Source of the DNA: Alangreenwoodia sp964438605
GTDB lineage: Bacteria > Bacillota > Clostridia > Peptostreptococcales > Anaerovoracaceae
Length of the DNA: 64,000 bases
NCBI GenBank assembly: GCA_964438605.1
Contig: CAYTKT010000004.1
Location: 1-64,000 of the forward strand
Direction of reading: 5' to 3'
Shown piece by piece: positions 50,616 to 59,850 of this stretch (position 1 is the stretch's first letter; the number at the start of each line of letters is the position of its first letter). The translations under genes and the position numbers were made by a program. The notes under the pieces are model-generated. The model made no database searches. It worked only from the letters and a program-made list of their open reading frames with translations, and was not told the origin of the DNA.

Positions 50616-53369
50616 ATGAAGAAAGTACTTTCTATCGTACTCTCTCTCGCGATGGTTGTCTGCCTCATGCCTGTCATGGCGTTTGCGGCGGATGACACGG
50701 CTGCGGGCAACGGAATTGCCTACAGTGACATCAGCGGAGAGAACTGCGAGGGTGCTGTCAACGTCCTGACCGCGTTAAATGTTGTAACCGGTTATACAGA
50801 CGGCACATACAAACCGAATGATGTCGTTTCCAGATCCGAAATGGCTCAACTCGTCATTAAAGCATTGGGCATCTATGATTATGCAGATGCAACATGGTCC
50901 CGTTATTCGGATATGAATGGTGTGGGCGATAAGTGGGCGATTCCGGTTGTAGAGTACGCATCCAATTTGAATATCGTGAAAGGCTATCCGGATGGAAGAT
51001 TTGGTCCGGACGATGATGTTACCTATCAGGAAGCCGTCACAATGATCGTAAGAGCGATTGGTTATACGGATGAATGTAACGAGATGAACGGGGCATGGCC
51101 TGCTATTTATATACAAAAGGCTACCGCGCTCGGCTTATTTAGTGATACATCAAGTAACGATAAGACCAAAGGTGCTACCAGAGGTGATATCGCGATCATG
51201 CTGTATAATGCTTTAGACCTTCCAGAGGTATATGCGGACAAAGACGGCGCCACGAATTACAAAAATGGGACAGAAGAGTTCAGTATCAATGGACGGGACT
51301 TTCGTGGAGTTAGTATGTTGTCTACACTCAACGAAGACGGTTCAAAAGAGTATGAAGTGATCGATGAACAAGATGCCGATAACGCTATCAATAATGTCCG
51401 TTCTTATGTAGGTGTTGCGGCGCGGGTTGTGAAAGACAAACATGGAAAAATTCTAGCAGTTGGTGATTCATATAGTAAACTACTGAGTGGTTACTTTAAC
51501 AGTGATGCAACTGAATTTACTGCAGAAGGCATTACATACTCTGTTGGTGCCAATGGACAAGAACCTTGGACCGCTTTTTCTAGCGATGGAATAAAGAACC
51601 TTGAAAAGCCAACAAACACTAACATGACATTGGCAAAAATACCGTATTATTATAATGGTGAAAAAATAACTGGTGCACCTAACCCTTCAGCATACCAAAT
51701 ACAGAAACCAAATGATATAGTTGATTTAAAAGATAGAAACTGTACTCTTTCGGTAAAAATTGAAAATAACAGCATATCACAGATTTGGGCTGTGATGGAT
51801 TGGAATTTTAGTAAAACACAACCAACTCAACATGCGATGATGACGTCGGACATACAGAAGGAATTAGATGAACAATCAGAATTGTTAAATGAGAAGTTCT
51901 ACAAAAATACACAAGGTGAAATAGATACCTCAAAATTTATTCTGGATGGTGTGAATTCCCTTGACGATATCAATGAAGGTAATATTATTTACGTATACAG
52001 AGGGCCAAACAGTGAAATGATCAGAAGGATTGCTGTGGGTACAAATACAGTTACAGGGACCTGGACATCTTATTCGGAGGGGGATTCCAATCGTGTAACT
52101 ACTTATAACATCGATGGTACTGATTATTATGGTTACCAATATGGGAATCGGTTTGAATCAGTAGAAGGTCGACTGAGCGGATGTAGATTGAACGACGAAG
52201 TGACAGCATATCTTGATTATTTCGGGAACATCTACACATTTAATTTAAATCCAGGTTACTCCGATTATGCTGTCGTACTTAGAGTTGCACCAGGCATCAT
52301 GTCTGAAAGTCTGAACACAGGAACAAAAGCTCAAATTCGAGTTCTTACCGCATCTGGAGATTATCAAACATTGGATATCAATGAAACTACTTTGGGTTAT
52401 GGCAACAAATACGACAACGTGACAGGAGTAACTATTCAGGGTGACACCAAGGGAATATACTTGACTTGGAACTTGGATGGTGATAGAAATGATAATGGCG
52501 ACTATGAAGATGATAATATACAAATGACAATCGAACCGGGTGACATCGTGCGTTACAATGCCGGTGAAGACGCAATAATAAATCGGATTGAAGAGGGGGG
52601 AACGACTTCGGGTCATGGAAAGACAATAGAAGAGTCAGCTTCTTATGATGGTTTTTATATTGACGATTCTGCTCCGATTTTCGTATTAGAATATAAACTG
52701 GCAGATAGAAACACTGGCTATGAAGACAACGACGTGAAGGTTTACAGAGTTTCTGATCTGCTGAATGCAGGAATGAAATATAATGCAGACTATCTGTTGT
52801 CAGGCGGTCAGATTGTTGCCATGACCATTGATAACGCTCATGTCGGCGCCGTTACTTCGGAATACGGTATCATGACTGCTATAAACAACACTGCGGATAA
52901 AAATTATCCTGTCAAACTTGACATTTTGATTGGTGAAGATATAAAATCGTATGCAGTGTCAGATAATGTTTGGACAGCTGAACAATATAACGTTAATATT
53001 GGTGACCTGGTAAAAATTACTCCGGATAGAAATGGAAAACTTTCGGATGCGGGTGCATCTGGAGTTGAAAGTGATATAGTTAATCTTAGTAATTTCAAAT
53101 CAAATAGTAGACCAAAAGAAGTACTTCAAAAAGAAGGACGGTACACCATCTCGGTGGAAGAAGGAATGATCAAATCTTCAGGGGAAAACAATACAGAGTT
53201 CAAAGCAAGCTACAAATCAGATGTTGTGATATATGTTTATGGAGCAAACGGTTGGTATTATAGTGACAACATAACTGATGCAGTGAACAGTGGGAATAGG
53301 AAAGTAGGATTGTACGGCAACACGAATGGAACGACAGATGGCATTGTGGAAATTATCACTGTTGAATGA
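50616..53369 (+). CDS. SLH-domain protein, candidate S-layer protein
   Basis: 917 aa. Signal peptide 1-24 (M-K-K-V-L-S-I-V-L-S...A-F-A). Three SLH repeats (~30-205; Y-S-D-I-S-G-E-N, Y-S-D-M-N-G-V-G-D-K-W-A and a third). The ~700-residue remainder is Asn/Asp/Gly/Thr-rich, beta-type, without cysteines or enzyme signature, and its DNA (51.3-53.3 kb) is more AT-rich than the SLH part. Strong promoter, long leader, strong SD and own terminator suggest high expression, as for a main S-layer protein. The AT-rich part may be a variable, laterally exchanged module. Identity as the main S-layer is inferred. Confidence 0.85.
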   Translation: MKKVLSIVLSLAMVVCLMPVMAFAADDTAAGNGIAYSDISGENCEGAVNVLTALNVVTGYTDGTYKPNDVVSRSEMAQLVIKALGIYDYADATWSRYSDMNGVGDKWAIPVVEYASNLNIVKGYPDGRFGPDDDVTYQEAVTMIVRAIGYTDECNEMNGAWPAIYIQKATALGLFSDTSSNDKTKGATRGDIAIMLYNALDLPEVYADKDGATNYKNGTEEFSINGRDFRGVSMLSTLNEDGSKEYEVIDEQDADNAINNVRSYVGVAARVVKDKHGKILAVGDSYSKLLSGYFNSDATEFTAEGITYSVGANGQEPWTAFSSDGIKNLEKPTNTNMTLAKIPYYYNGEKITGAPNPSAYQIQKPNDIVDLKDRNCTLSVKIENNSISQIWAVMDWNFSKTQPTQHAMMTSDIQKELDEQSELLNEKFYKNTQGEIDTSKFILDGVNSLDDINEGNIIYVYRGPNSEMIRRIAVGTNTVTGTWTSYSEGDSNRVTTYNIDGTDYYGYQYGNRFESVEGRLSGCRLNDEVTAYLDYFGNIYTFNLNPGYSDYAVVLRVAPGIMSESLNTGTKAQIRVLTASGDYQTLDINETTLGYGNKYDNVTGVTIQGDTKGIYLTWNLDGDRNDNGDYEDDNIQMTIEPGDIVRYNAGEDAIINRIEEGGTTSGHGKTIEESASYDGFYIDDSAPIFVLEYKLADRNTGYEDNDVKVYRVSDLLNAGMKYNADYLLSGGQIVAMTIDNAHVGAVTSEYGIMTAINNTADKNYPVKLDILIGEDIKSYAVSDNVWTAEQYNVNIGDLVKITPDRNGKLSDAGASGVESDIVNLSNFKSNSRPKEVLQKEGRYTISVEEGMIKSSGENNTEFKASYKSDVVIYVYGANGWYYSDNITDAVNSGNRKVGLYGNTNGTTDGIVEIITVE

Positions 53370-53440
53370 TAAAATCAGCGAAACCTCTTTTCGATAAATC
53401 GTAAACCGATTGATCGGTGAGATTGGGGTTCGAAAAAATA

Positions 53441-53476
53441 CGGGAAGACTGTAGAAGTAGTCTTCCCGTTTCTTTG
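53441..53476 (+). terminator. Terminator of the 917-aa SLH gene
   Basis: 10-bp perfect stem CGGGAAGACT (53441-53450) with 53459-53468, loop GTAGAAGT, then TTTCTTTG. Confidence 0.85.
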
Positions 53477-53735
53477 TATATAACGAAGTGGCTGTTGCGA
53501 AATGTCCTTGTGTTTTATATTTTGGGAAATGAACTATTCTTGGAATTTTTGCTCAAATAGAAAAATTTTATGCAAATCATGCGCATATTTTTGCTTATTT
53601 TTTGCAACCCCTGTTTTAATCAGGCATTTTCGGGCAATGCTTTCTTTACGATACAGTTTATATTATACAGATAACACGCTTCTGATTATTTGAACGCAAG
53701 CAAATGTTACAGGAGCGGAAGGGAGGATTTTAAAG
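53477..53735. other. AT-rich gap before the recombinase gene
   Basis: No gene is supported. Several TATATT/TATAC-like boxes exist near 53660 but none has a convincing -35. Confidence 0.35.
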
Positions 53736-54701
53736 ATGCAGAAGATTATTTTGCTGGAAGACGGAATCAAGGATTACATCAGGTATTGTACCAGGGAAAG
53801 AAAGTTATCGGACAATACGATTCGCAGTTACAGTATTGCTCTGGAAAAGTTTAAAAAGTTTGTAAAAAATGAATGGAATCTGACGAGAATCGAGGAGGTT
53901 ACAAAAGAAGTTCTGCGCTCCTATCTGGAAGATTTAAATAAAAACTGGAAGAGTTCAACGGCCCGGCATCACATGAATGTAGTGCAGGGCTTTTTTTCGT
54001 ATTTGGAAGAATGTGAAGTAATTGAAGATACGCCGTTCCGCAAGATGCATATCAGGATCAAGGAACCGAAGCGGCTGCCGGATGCACTGAGTATCGGAGA
54101 AGTGAACAGGATTCTGAAGGCTGTTTACGGTTCACCGGAAGTGTCATCCGGTATGGATGAACAGTTGTCGGAGATGATTCACTGGCGGGACTGCGTGATT
54201 ATTGAGTTTTTGTTTTCAACCGGAATGAGGGTGCAGGAACTGTGCGGGCTGAGATTTGAGGATTTTGATATGAATGAAGGGATTATTACGGTAATCGGCA
54301 AGGGGGACAAGCAGCGCAGGTGCTATATTACGGATGAGCGGGTGCTTGAGGTGTATCAGCAGTATTTAAAGTGCCGGCAGTGTTATGCGCGGAGAAATGA
54401 ACATATTTTTATTACGCGCTTTGAAAAGACGATAACGCCGCAGAGTGTCAGGGACCTTGTAACAAAATACAGCAGGATGGCGGGGATTCGCAGGAAGATT
54501 ACGCCGCACACATTCCGTCACACGTTTGCGTCGATGCTGGTGGAAGAAGGTGTGGATTTGTCACATATTCAGAAGTATATGGGCCACAGTACGATTTCGA
54601 CGACGCAGATTTATCTGCATATTTCGGATCAGAACGCGCGAAAGGTGTTGATGGATAAGCATCCGCGGAGCCAGATTGATACGGGATTATATATGAGATA
54701 A
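53736..54701 (+). CDS. XerC/XerD-type tyrosine recombinase
   Basis: 321 aa, SD GGGAGG. N-terminal SAM-like core-binding domain (~10-95; Y-T..R-K-L-S-D-N-T-I-R-S-Y). Catalytic domain contains Arg in G-M-R-V-Q-E-L, Lys in G-K-G-D-K-Q-R-R, H-T-F-R-H (His/Arg), G-H-S-T-I-S-T-T-Q-I-Y-L-H with the active Tyr. All catalytic positions are present. It could be a housekeeping Xer acting at dif, or a mobile-element integrase; no att repeats were recognised beside it. An N-terminal fragment of a relative lies at 62054-62410 on the other strand. Confidence 0.88.
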   Translation: MQKIILLEDGIKDYIRYCTRERKLSDNTIRSYSIALEKFKKFVKNEWNLTRIEEVTKEVLRSYLEDLNKNWKSSTARHHMNVVQGFFSYLEECEVIEDTPFRKMHIRIKEPKRLPDALSIGEVNRILKAVYGSPEVSSGMDEQLSEMIHWRDCVIIEFLFSTGMRVQELCGLRFEDFDMNEGIITVIGKGDKQRRCYITDERVLEVYQQYLKCRQCYARRNEHIFITRFEKTITPQSVRDLVTKYSRMAGIRRKITPHTFRHTFASMLVEEGVDLSHIQKYMGHSTISTTQIYLHISDQNARKVLMDKHPRSQIDTGLYMR

Positions 54702-54810
54702 GGGAATCATTTTGAAACGGCCGCGGATTTGCCGACGAACAGATTGTTCAATAAACGGCGGCGTCTGTTGCGGTTTCAGCGGATTCATAGTAAAATTTGA
54801 AGAAGAGTAA

Positions 54811-54920
54811 AACTCCGATTTGTTCATAGGCATAAACAGTATATAGTTCATGATGCCCGATGAATAAACTAGATATTGTTGTCTAACTTTGCAGAGTATG
54901 TGTTTTACTTATTTCTATAA
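54811..54920 (+). repeat. Duplicated structured intergenic element, copy A
   Basis: About 110 bases align without a gap to 61261-61370 (84 of 110 identical by hand count). A hairpin is conserved: GTTCAT with ATGAAT (GTTCGT/ATGAAC in copy B), with base changes that keep pairing, inside an ATATA/TATAT-type outer stem. It lies directly upstream of the SGNH hydrolase gene. Confidence 0.7.
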
Positions 54921-54949
54921 AATTTAGTAGTGAAGGGAGGTTGTTTAAA

Positions 54950-56044
54950 ATGTCTGAAGATCAGAATAAGATGTATGAAGATATGGCGGCGGGATTTCGC
55001 GCAGCGCAGAAGGCAGGAGAGAATGACGGCAAGTTTGAGCAGAGTGAATTTGATGCAGACAAGGATGAAGATACAAAGCGGGTGATGGCGAAGATCGCAG
55101 AGATTGAGGAACGCAACGCGAATATGGAACGGATTGAGCTGGAACGCGATAAGGTGATCGGCTCGACGGTGGAGCAGTCTGTTCAGGACGGGATTAAGAT
55201 CAGGAAGTATAGTGTGGCCGAGGGCGCAGATTCTGTTTATAATGTCAGAACTGAGAATGAAATTGATGACGCACTGAATAATTATAAATGGCGGATGCAG
55301 TATGAGGAGGAACACAAACTCAACGGCGAAATGGAGTCGTCAGAGGTTACTGCCGAGCAAGCGGCTGCGGCGGTAAAAATCGATCCGGAGCAGGTAGCCG
55401 AGAAGATGGCGCAGATTACGAAAGATGACAGGATTGTCTGTATCGGCGACAGTATCACTTACGGCTACGAAGTTGAAGGTTCACAGACGTGGATTGGCAG
55501 GCTGCGCCGTGAGGAGGAAATTAATCTGCTGAATGTGGGACTGAACGGCGATACCTGTGAGAATATGCTGATGCGGTTTAAAGAACATGTAATCGATCTG
55601 GAACCGAAAGCTGTTTTTATCATGGGTGGCGGAAATGATATTCTGGCAGGGACGCCACTTGAGTATGTGACGAATAATGTGGCAATGATGGCGCAGATGG
55701 CGCTGAACAAGGGAATTGTGCCGATGATCGGGATTTCACCGGAGCCGTCGGCAAAGGATGTGCCGGCAGAATGGCACCAGCTGATGGATTATAATGAGGT
55801 CAGGGAGCAGATGGCTGCTTACCGAGAATGGCTGGTGACGTTTGCGAAAGCTAATCTGCTGCCATATATTGATTTTGACTCAGGTATGAAGAAGCGGCTG
55901 CGTGCCGGGTACAGGCGGTATTTTCTTGATGGGGTGCATCCGAATCCAGCCGGGCATAAGATTATGGCGGGAATTGCGAAGGAGGCATTTCAGGAGATGG
56001 GGCTGCTGCCGAAGCCGCAGGATGATGCGAGGTTTTCACTGTGA
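54950..56044 (+). CDS. SGNH/GDSL hydrolase with charged N-terminal region
   Basis: 364 aa from ATG 54950, placed by GGGAGG; TTG 54941 is too close to it. Residues ~1-150 are charged and helical, with no signal peptide, so a cytosolic product is likely. Residues ~160-360 are an SGNH hydrolase: V-C-I-G-D-S-I-T-Y-G (Ser), N-V-G-L-N-G-D (Gly), M-G-G-G-N-D (Asn) and D-G-V-H-P-N (Asp/His). The substrate (ester of lipid or sugar) cannot be told. The N-terminal region is not usual in the family. Confidence 0.85.
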   Translation: MSEDQNKMYEDMAAGFRAAQKAGENDGKFEQSEFDADKDEDTKRVMAKIAEIEERNANMERIELERDKVIGSTVEQSVQDGIKIRKYSVAEGADSVYNVRTENEIDDALNNYKWRMQYEEEHKLNGEMESSEVTAEQAAAAVKIDPEQVAEKMAQITKDDRIVCIGDSITYGYEVEGSQTWIGRLRREEEINLLNVGLNGDTCENMLMRFKEHVIDLEPKAVFIMGGGNDILAGTPLEYVTNNVAMMAQMALNKGIVPMIGISPEPSAKDVPAEWHQLMDYNEVREQMAAYREWLVTFAKANLLPYIDFDSGMKKRLRAGYRRYFLDGVHPNPAGHKIMAGIAKEAFQEMGLLPKPQDDARFSL

Positions 56045-56597
56045 GGTGTGAGGCGTGAAGTGTCTGCCAGTGAGCTCTCCGATATGGCATCAGCTGGCAG
56101 TAGGACATCAGATGTAAGACGCAGGCTAATAGTCGGTCAGATGAATAAAAATGAGCAGACTGTGTCGCCGATGGATGCCAGACACCAGAAGAATGAGAAA
56201 GACATAGCACTGTGAGCGAAAATCGAAAGCGACGGCAGTTTTGTAAACAGTCATCGGTGAAACGCAAGGAATAAAAGCGCTGCTGGGTATGAGGCCCGGA
56301 AACTTGTCGGCATGAATTGTCGGAGAAACGGAAGAAATGAAATCGCTGTTAGACGAACGTATAAAGCGACGGGGGTAATCGTTAAGTTAATCAGATTTAC
56401 AATATAGGGAAGGGCGGCATTGGTCAGATGTGAAAAAATGTGAAAAACGGTCGTCGATTAAAAAGGCGGAAAGTTGCAAAAAGGGAGACTGGGTTAAAGG
56501 CACGACCCGTTTATGGGCCGTCGGCGGTCGTATGAGCCGCCGGCGGTCGGCAGGAATGGCTTCGCAGGTGATAATCACCGGCTGGAAGGAGTAAATT
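56045..56597. other. 550-bp gap before the sirtuin gene
   Basis: No gene is supported. It is rich in short imperfect repeats and contains GGCGG/CCGCC hairpins (56522-56540). No promoter with good spacing was found. Confidence 0.35.
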
Positions 56598-57374
56598 ATG
56601 TATGAAGAATTGAAGAAGATTATTGATGAAAGTGAACGGATTGTGTTTTTTGGCGGTGCAGGGGTTTCGACAGAGAGCGGAGTGCCTGATTTTCGCTCGG
56701 AAAACGGCCTGTGGAATGCCAAGACGCGTTTTAACTGCACGCCTGAGGAAATTGTCAGCCATTCATTTTTTATGAGCAGGACAGACGATTTTTACGAATA
56801 TTATATGCAGAATCTGGTTTTTCCGAATGTAAGTCCGAACGCGACGCATTACGCGCTGGCGAAGCTGGAGAAGATGGGAAAGCTACGTGCCATTGTAACG
56901 CAGAATATCGACGGGCTTCATCAGGCGGCCGGCAATACGGAAGTTTATGAACTGCACGGGACGATTTCCAGGGCTTTCTGCATGGACTGCGGCAAGGAAT
57001 ATCCGTTAGAATACACACTTGACAAGAGTAACTGGAAGGAAGGAACGTATACACCGCTTTGCAGCTGCGGGGGTGTATTGAAGCCGGACGTGGTGCTTTA
57101 TGAGGAGCCTCTTGACAATGAAATTATGACGGGCGCGCTGCGTGCGATCAGTGAGGCGGATACGCTGATTGTCGGCGGTACGTCGCTGATTGTGTATCCG
57201 GCGGCGGGACTGATTCAGTATTTTAAAGGAAATCATCTTGTGCTGATTAATAAGCAGGAAACGGGGTTTGACAATCAGGCAGATCTTGTAATTCACGATT
57301 CACTGGGAAAGGTATTTTCTTCGGTGGTGGACGGCATTGAGTATACGGAAAAGCCGATACCGGTTAAGAAATAA
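56598..57374 (+). CDS. cobB: NAD-dependent protein deacylase, Sir2 family
   Basis: 258 aa, SD GGAAGGAG. G-A-G-V-S-T-E-S-G-V-P-D-F-R-S (NAD site), T-Q-N-I-D-G-L-H, catalytic His in Y-E-L-H-G, and Zn cysteines C-M-D-C with C-S-C-G. It removes acetyl or related groups from lysines, consuming NAD. Cytosolic. Stands alone, with long gaps on both sides. The symbol cobB is the common name, not a verified ortholog. Confidence 0.92.
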   Translation: MYEELKKIIDESERIVFFGGAGVSTESGVPDFRSENGLWNAKTRFNCTPEEIVSHSFFMSRTDDFYEYYMQNLVFPNVSPNATHYALAKLEKMGKLRAIVTQNIDGLHQAAGNTEVYELHGTISRAFCMDCGKEYPLEYTLDKSNWKEGTYTPLCSCGGVLKPDVVLYEEPLDNEIMTGALRAISEADTLIVGGTSLIVYPAAGLIQYFKGNHLVLINKQETGFDNQADLVIHDSLGKVFSSVVDGIEYTEKPIPVKK

Positions 57375-57438
57375 GTGAGCAGGGCTGCGGTATACGGAGC
57401 TTTGACGGGAGTGCCGTTGCGGACGGCAGGGAATAGGG

Positions 57439-57479
57439 CGTGCGGGACGAAAGTTTCGGGGAAACTTTCGTCCCGCACG
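57439..57479. repeat. 19-bp perfect inverted repeat
   Basis: 19-bp arms (57439-57457 and 57461-57479) around a 3-base GGG loop; the arms contain GTGCGGGACGAAAGTTTC. ATAAC follows, so a standard terminator tail is missing. Confidence 0.85.
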
Positions 57480-57544
57480 ATAACATACCAGTCAGATGGC
57501 ACATGATGTGAGACATGATTCGCAGGGCGCATGGCTGGCAGCAG

Positions 57545-57588
57545 GAATTGCATTGAAAATTGTTTATAAACAATTTTCAATGCAATTC
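57545..57588. repeat. 44-bp perfect palindrome
   Basis: A palindrome with no loop, centred on GTTTA|TAAAC between 57566 and 57567; each 22-base half begins or ends with GAATTGCATTG or its complement. It lies 66 bases after the preceding inverted repeat. Confidence 0.9.
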
Positions 57589-57648
57589 GGAGCGATGTGA
57601 CGATGGAGAACGGCAAGTGGACAGGTACGTTATGGTGAAAAGGTGTAT

Positions 57649-57816
57649 GAGTTGCAGGCGTCAGATGTGCCGTGATGAAGGGTATGCGGATTACAAGCTA
57701 CGATGTAAGGTGTGGTTATAGCCAGCAGGTGTGTCACGACGAAGGGTCTGGGAATTGCAGGCAGTGGAGCATTATGATGAAGGGCCGTGCGAATTACAGG
57801 CGACAGATGCGCTATG
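57649..57816. repeat. Degenerate ~40-60-bp tandem repeats
   Basis: Four related units begin GAGTTGCAGGC (57649), GATTACAAGC, GAATTGCAGGC (57752) and GAATTACAGGC (57791), and several are followed by GATGAAGGG or similar. No gene is seen through 57939. Confidence 0.5.
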
Positions 57817-57869
57817 AAAAACATGTCGGTTAAGTTCGGCAGATATAATATGTAAAAAAGACTGTCAAG

Positions 57870-57897
57870 TTGGTTCATATATTATTTGTTTTATATA
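57870..57897 (+). promoter_or_regulatory. Possible surE promoter
   Basis: TTGGTT (57870-57875), 16-bp spacer, TATATA (57892-57897) in a very AT-rich stretch. Confidence 0.35.
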
Positions 57898-57939
57898 TAC
57901 TAAAATAATAAATATAAAATTTTATGGGAGGAAATTATT

Positions 57940-58719
57940 TTGAATATTTTAGTTTCAAATGATGACGGGATTGGGGCAAAGGGGCTTCACGTTCTCGTAG
58001 ATGCGTTAAGCAGGGTGCCGGAAACCAGGGTGTACGTTTCAGCCCCGGACGGACAGCGGAGTGCGTGCGGTCATGGGATCAGTATGCGCGATATGGTAAG
58101 GGTGTTCGGCGGCGAGGTGCCGGGTGCTGTCTGGGCGCAGTCTGTGTCAGGAACGCCTGCGGACAGTGTGAAGTTTGGGATTCAGCGGCTGAAACGCGAA
58201 TTCGGCGTTGGTATTGACGTTGTTTTTTCAGGAATTAATCACGGTGGAAATATAGGCACGGATGTTCATTATTCGGGAACTGTTTCAGCAGCGGCGGAAG
58301 GGCTGCTGTGTGGTGTTCCGGCGGTAGCGGTGTCGGTAGGGACTCATACGCCGACTGATGAAATGCTGGAAAACTGCACGACACTCGTGCAGGAAATCTG
58401 CGTCAGGGCGATTCCGCAGATTGCGAAAACAACGCTGCTCAACGTCAATTTTCCGCCGATTTCGCCTTCTGAAATCAAAGGGCTTCGAATCACATCTCTG
58501 GGGCCGCGCGAGTATGACGAGAAGTTTGAGATTCTCGAAAATCCGCGTGGAGAACAATATTATTGGTACAGCGGTACGCTTGTGGAATATAGTGATGTCG
58601 ATCAGGACACAGATACGTGGGCGCAGCAGGAAGGTTATATTTCAATTACTCCGCTGAAGCTGGACTGGACAGACAGGGCGTTGAAACAGAAGATCAGTGA
58701 ATGGAATTTAAAATATTAG
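57940..58719 (+). CDS. surE: 5'/3'-nucleotidase SurE
   Basis: 259 aa from a TTG start (SD GGGAGG). N-I-L-V-S-N-D-D-G (metal Asp-Asp), S-G-T-P-A-D-S-V and S-G-I-N-H-G-G-N are diagnostic. It dephosphorylates nucleoside monophosphates and short polyphosphates with a divalent metal. Cytosolic. The gene stands apart from pcm and other usual partners. Confidence 0.94.
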   Translation: MNILVSNDDGIGAKGLHVLVDALSRVPETRVYVSAPDGQRSACGHGISMRDMVRVFGGEVPGAVWAQSVSGTPADSVKFGIQRLKREFGVGIDVVFSGINHGGNIGTDVHYSGTVSAAAEGLLCGVPAVAVSVGTHTPTDEMLENCTTLVQEICVRAIPQIAKTTLLNVNFPPISPSEIKGLRITSLGPREYDEKFEILENPRGEQYYWYSGTLVEYSDVDQDTDTWAQQEGYISITPLKLDWTDRALKQKISEWNLKY

Positions 58720-58843
58720 AAAATATTTGGAAGACAAAAAACAGTTTTCTAAAATATGGTTATTGAGAAAATTATCAGGTATTACAGTAGTTGAATATTA
58801 AAAACGGCTTTTTGAACAGAGAGGGGGACGGGCTGGAATATTT

Positions 58844-59818
58844 ATGGACTTTTTTCCAAACAAGGTATCTCTTGAGGACAGAGAGAAATTCGATTCATTT
58901 GTAAATAAGTTTCCGCATGAAACGTCGGGGATGTCGTTTTCGTCGATTTTCATGTGGAGTAGAGAATATACATATACGTATGATATTATTAACGATTATT
59001 TGTGCATGGCGGGACTGAGCAATTTCGAGGGTGAAGACGAGGCTCCGTTTTTGTTTCCAATTCTGCCTCGTGGCGGCAGATGTGACAAATCGAAACTTAT
59101 AGAAACGTTTAAAACAGTTCAGACGCGCTTTGATGAGTTTGGAAAGCCTTTTGTCATGCGTCTTGTGCCGCTGTGTCTGCGGGAAATCTATGAAGATGCG
59201 ATGCCGGGCAGTTTTGTATTTATCGATGATCCGTCAAATTACGATTATCTGCACCGCGTCAGTGACTTAGTACAGCTGAAGGGCAAGGCGTATCATGGAA
59301 AGAAGAATCATCTCAATCATTTTAATATGGATTACGGTTCTTCATGTGAGGTTGTACCAATGTCATCGGAACTGACCGCTGAAGCACTGGATCTTGTCAG
59401 GCGGATTAATGAGAGGAAGGGCGTTTCAGAATTTGAACAGATGCTGCTCGACGGTGAGTATAAAATGCTCGAAAAGATTTTGCCGGATTTTGAGAAAATC
59501 GGACTGGAGGGTGTGGCCCTCAGGATTGGCGGACTGGTACAGGGATTTGCATTTGGCGGCGCTCTTGGCAGTGACACGATTGTTGAGCATGTGGAAAAGG
59601 CGAATACGGCGTACAACGGTATTTATCAAAAGCTGAATAATGAGTTTTGCAGGAGTCTCGGAGATCGTTATGAGTTTATCAACCGTGAAGAAGACATGGG
59701 ATTGCCGGGGCTGAGACATTCTAAGGAGTCGTATCGGCCGGTCAGACTGATTGAAAAACAGATTGCGTTGCTGGCGGGAGATGAAAAGGCGATGGAACTT
59801 TACGGGAATCCGTATTGA
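58844..59818 (+). CDS. DUF2156 (phosphatidylglycerol lysyltransferase C-terminal-like) protein
   Basis: 324 aa. K-G-K-A-Y-H-G-K-K-N-H-L-N-H-F and R-P-V-R-L-I-E-K-Q match the soluble DUF2156 group with a double GNAT-like fold. No membrane domain, unlike full MprF. It may transfer an aminoacyl or acyl group. The SD is GAGAGGGGGAC. The next gene starts 33 bases after its stop. Confidence 0.78.
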   Translation: MDFFPNKVSLEDREKFDSFVNKFPHETSGMSFSSIFMWSREYTYTYDIINDYLCMAGLSNFEGEDEAPFLFPILPRGGRCDKSKLIETFKTVQTRFDEFGKPFVMRLVPLCLREIYEDAMPGSFVFIDDPSNYDYLHRVSDLVQLKGKAYHGKKNHLNHFNMDYGSSCEVVPMSSELTAEALDLVRRINERKGVSEFEQMLLDGEYKMLEKILPDFEKIGLEGVALRIGGLVQGFAFGGALGSDTIVEHVEKANTAYNGIYQKLNNEFCRSLGDRYEFINREEDMGLPGLRHSKESYRPVRLIEKQIALLAGDEKAMELYGNPY

Positions 59819-59850
59819 TCCATCTCGATAAAGGAGGCGTTTCTACAGTT

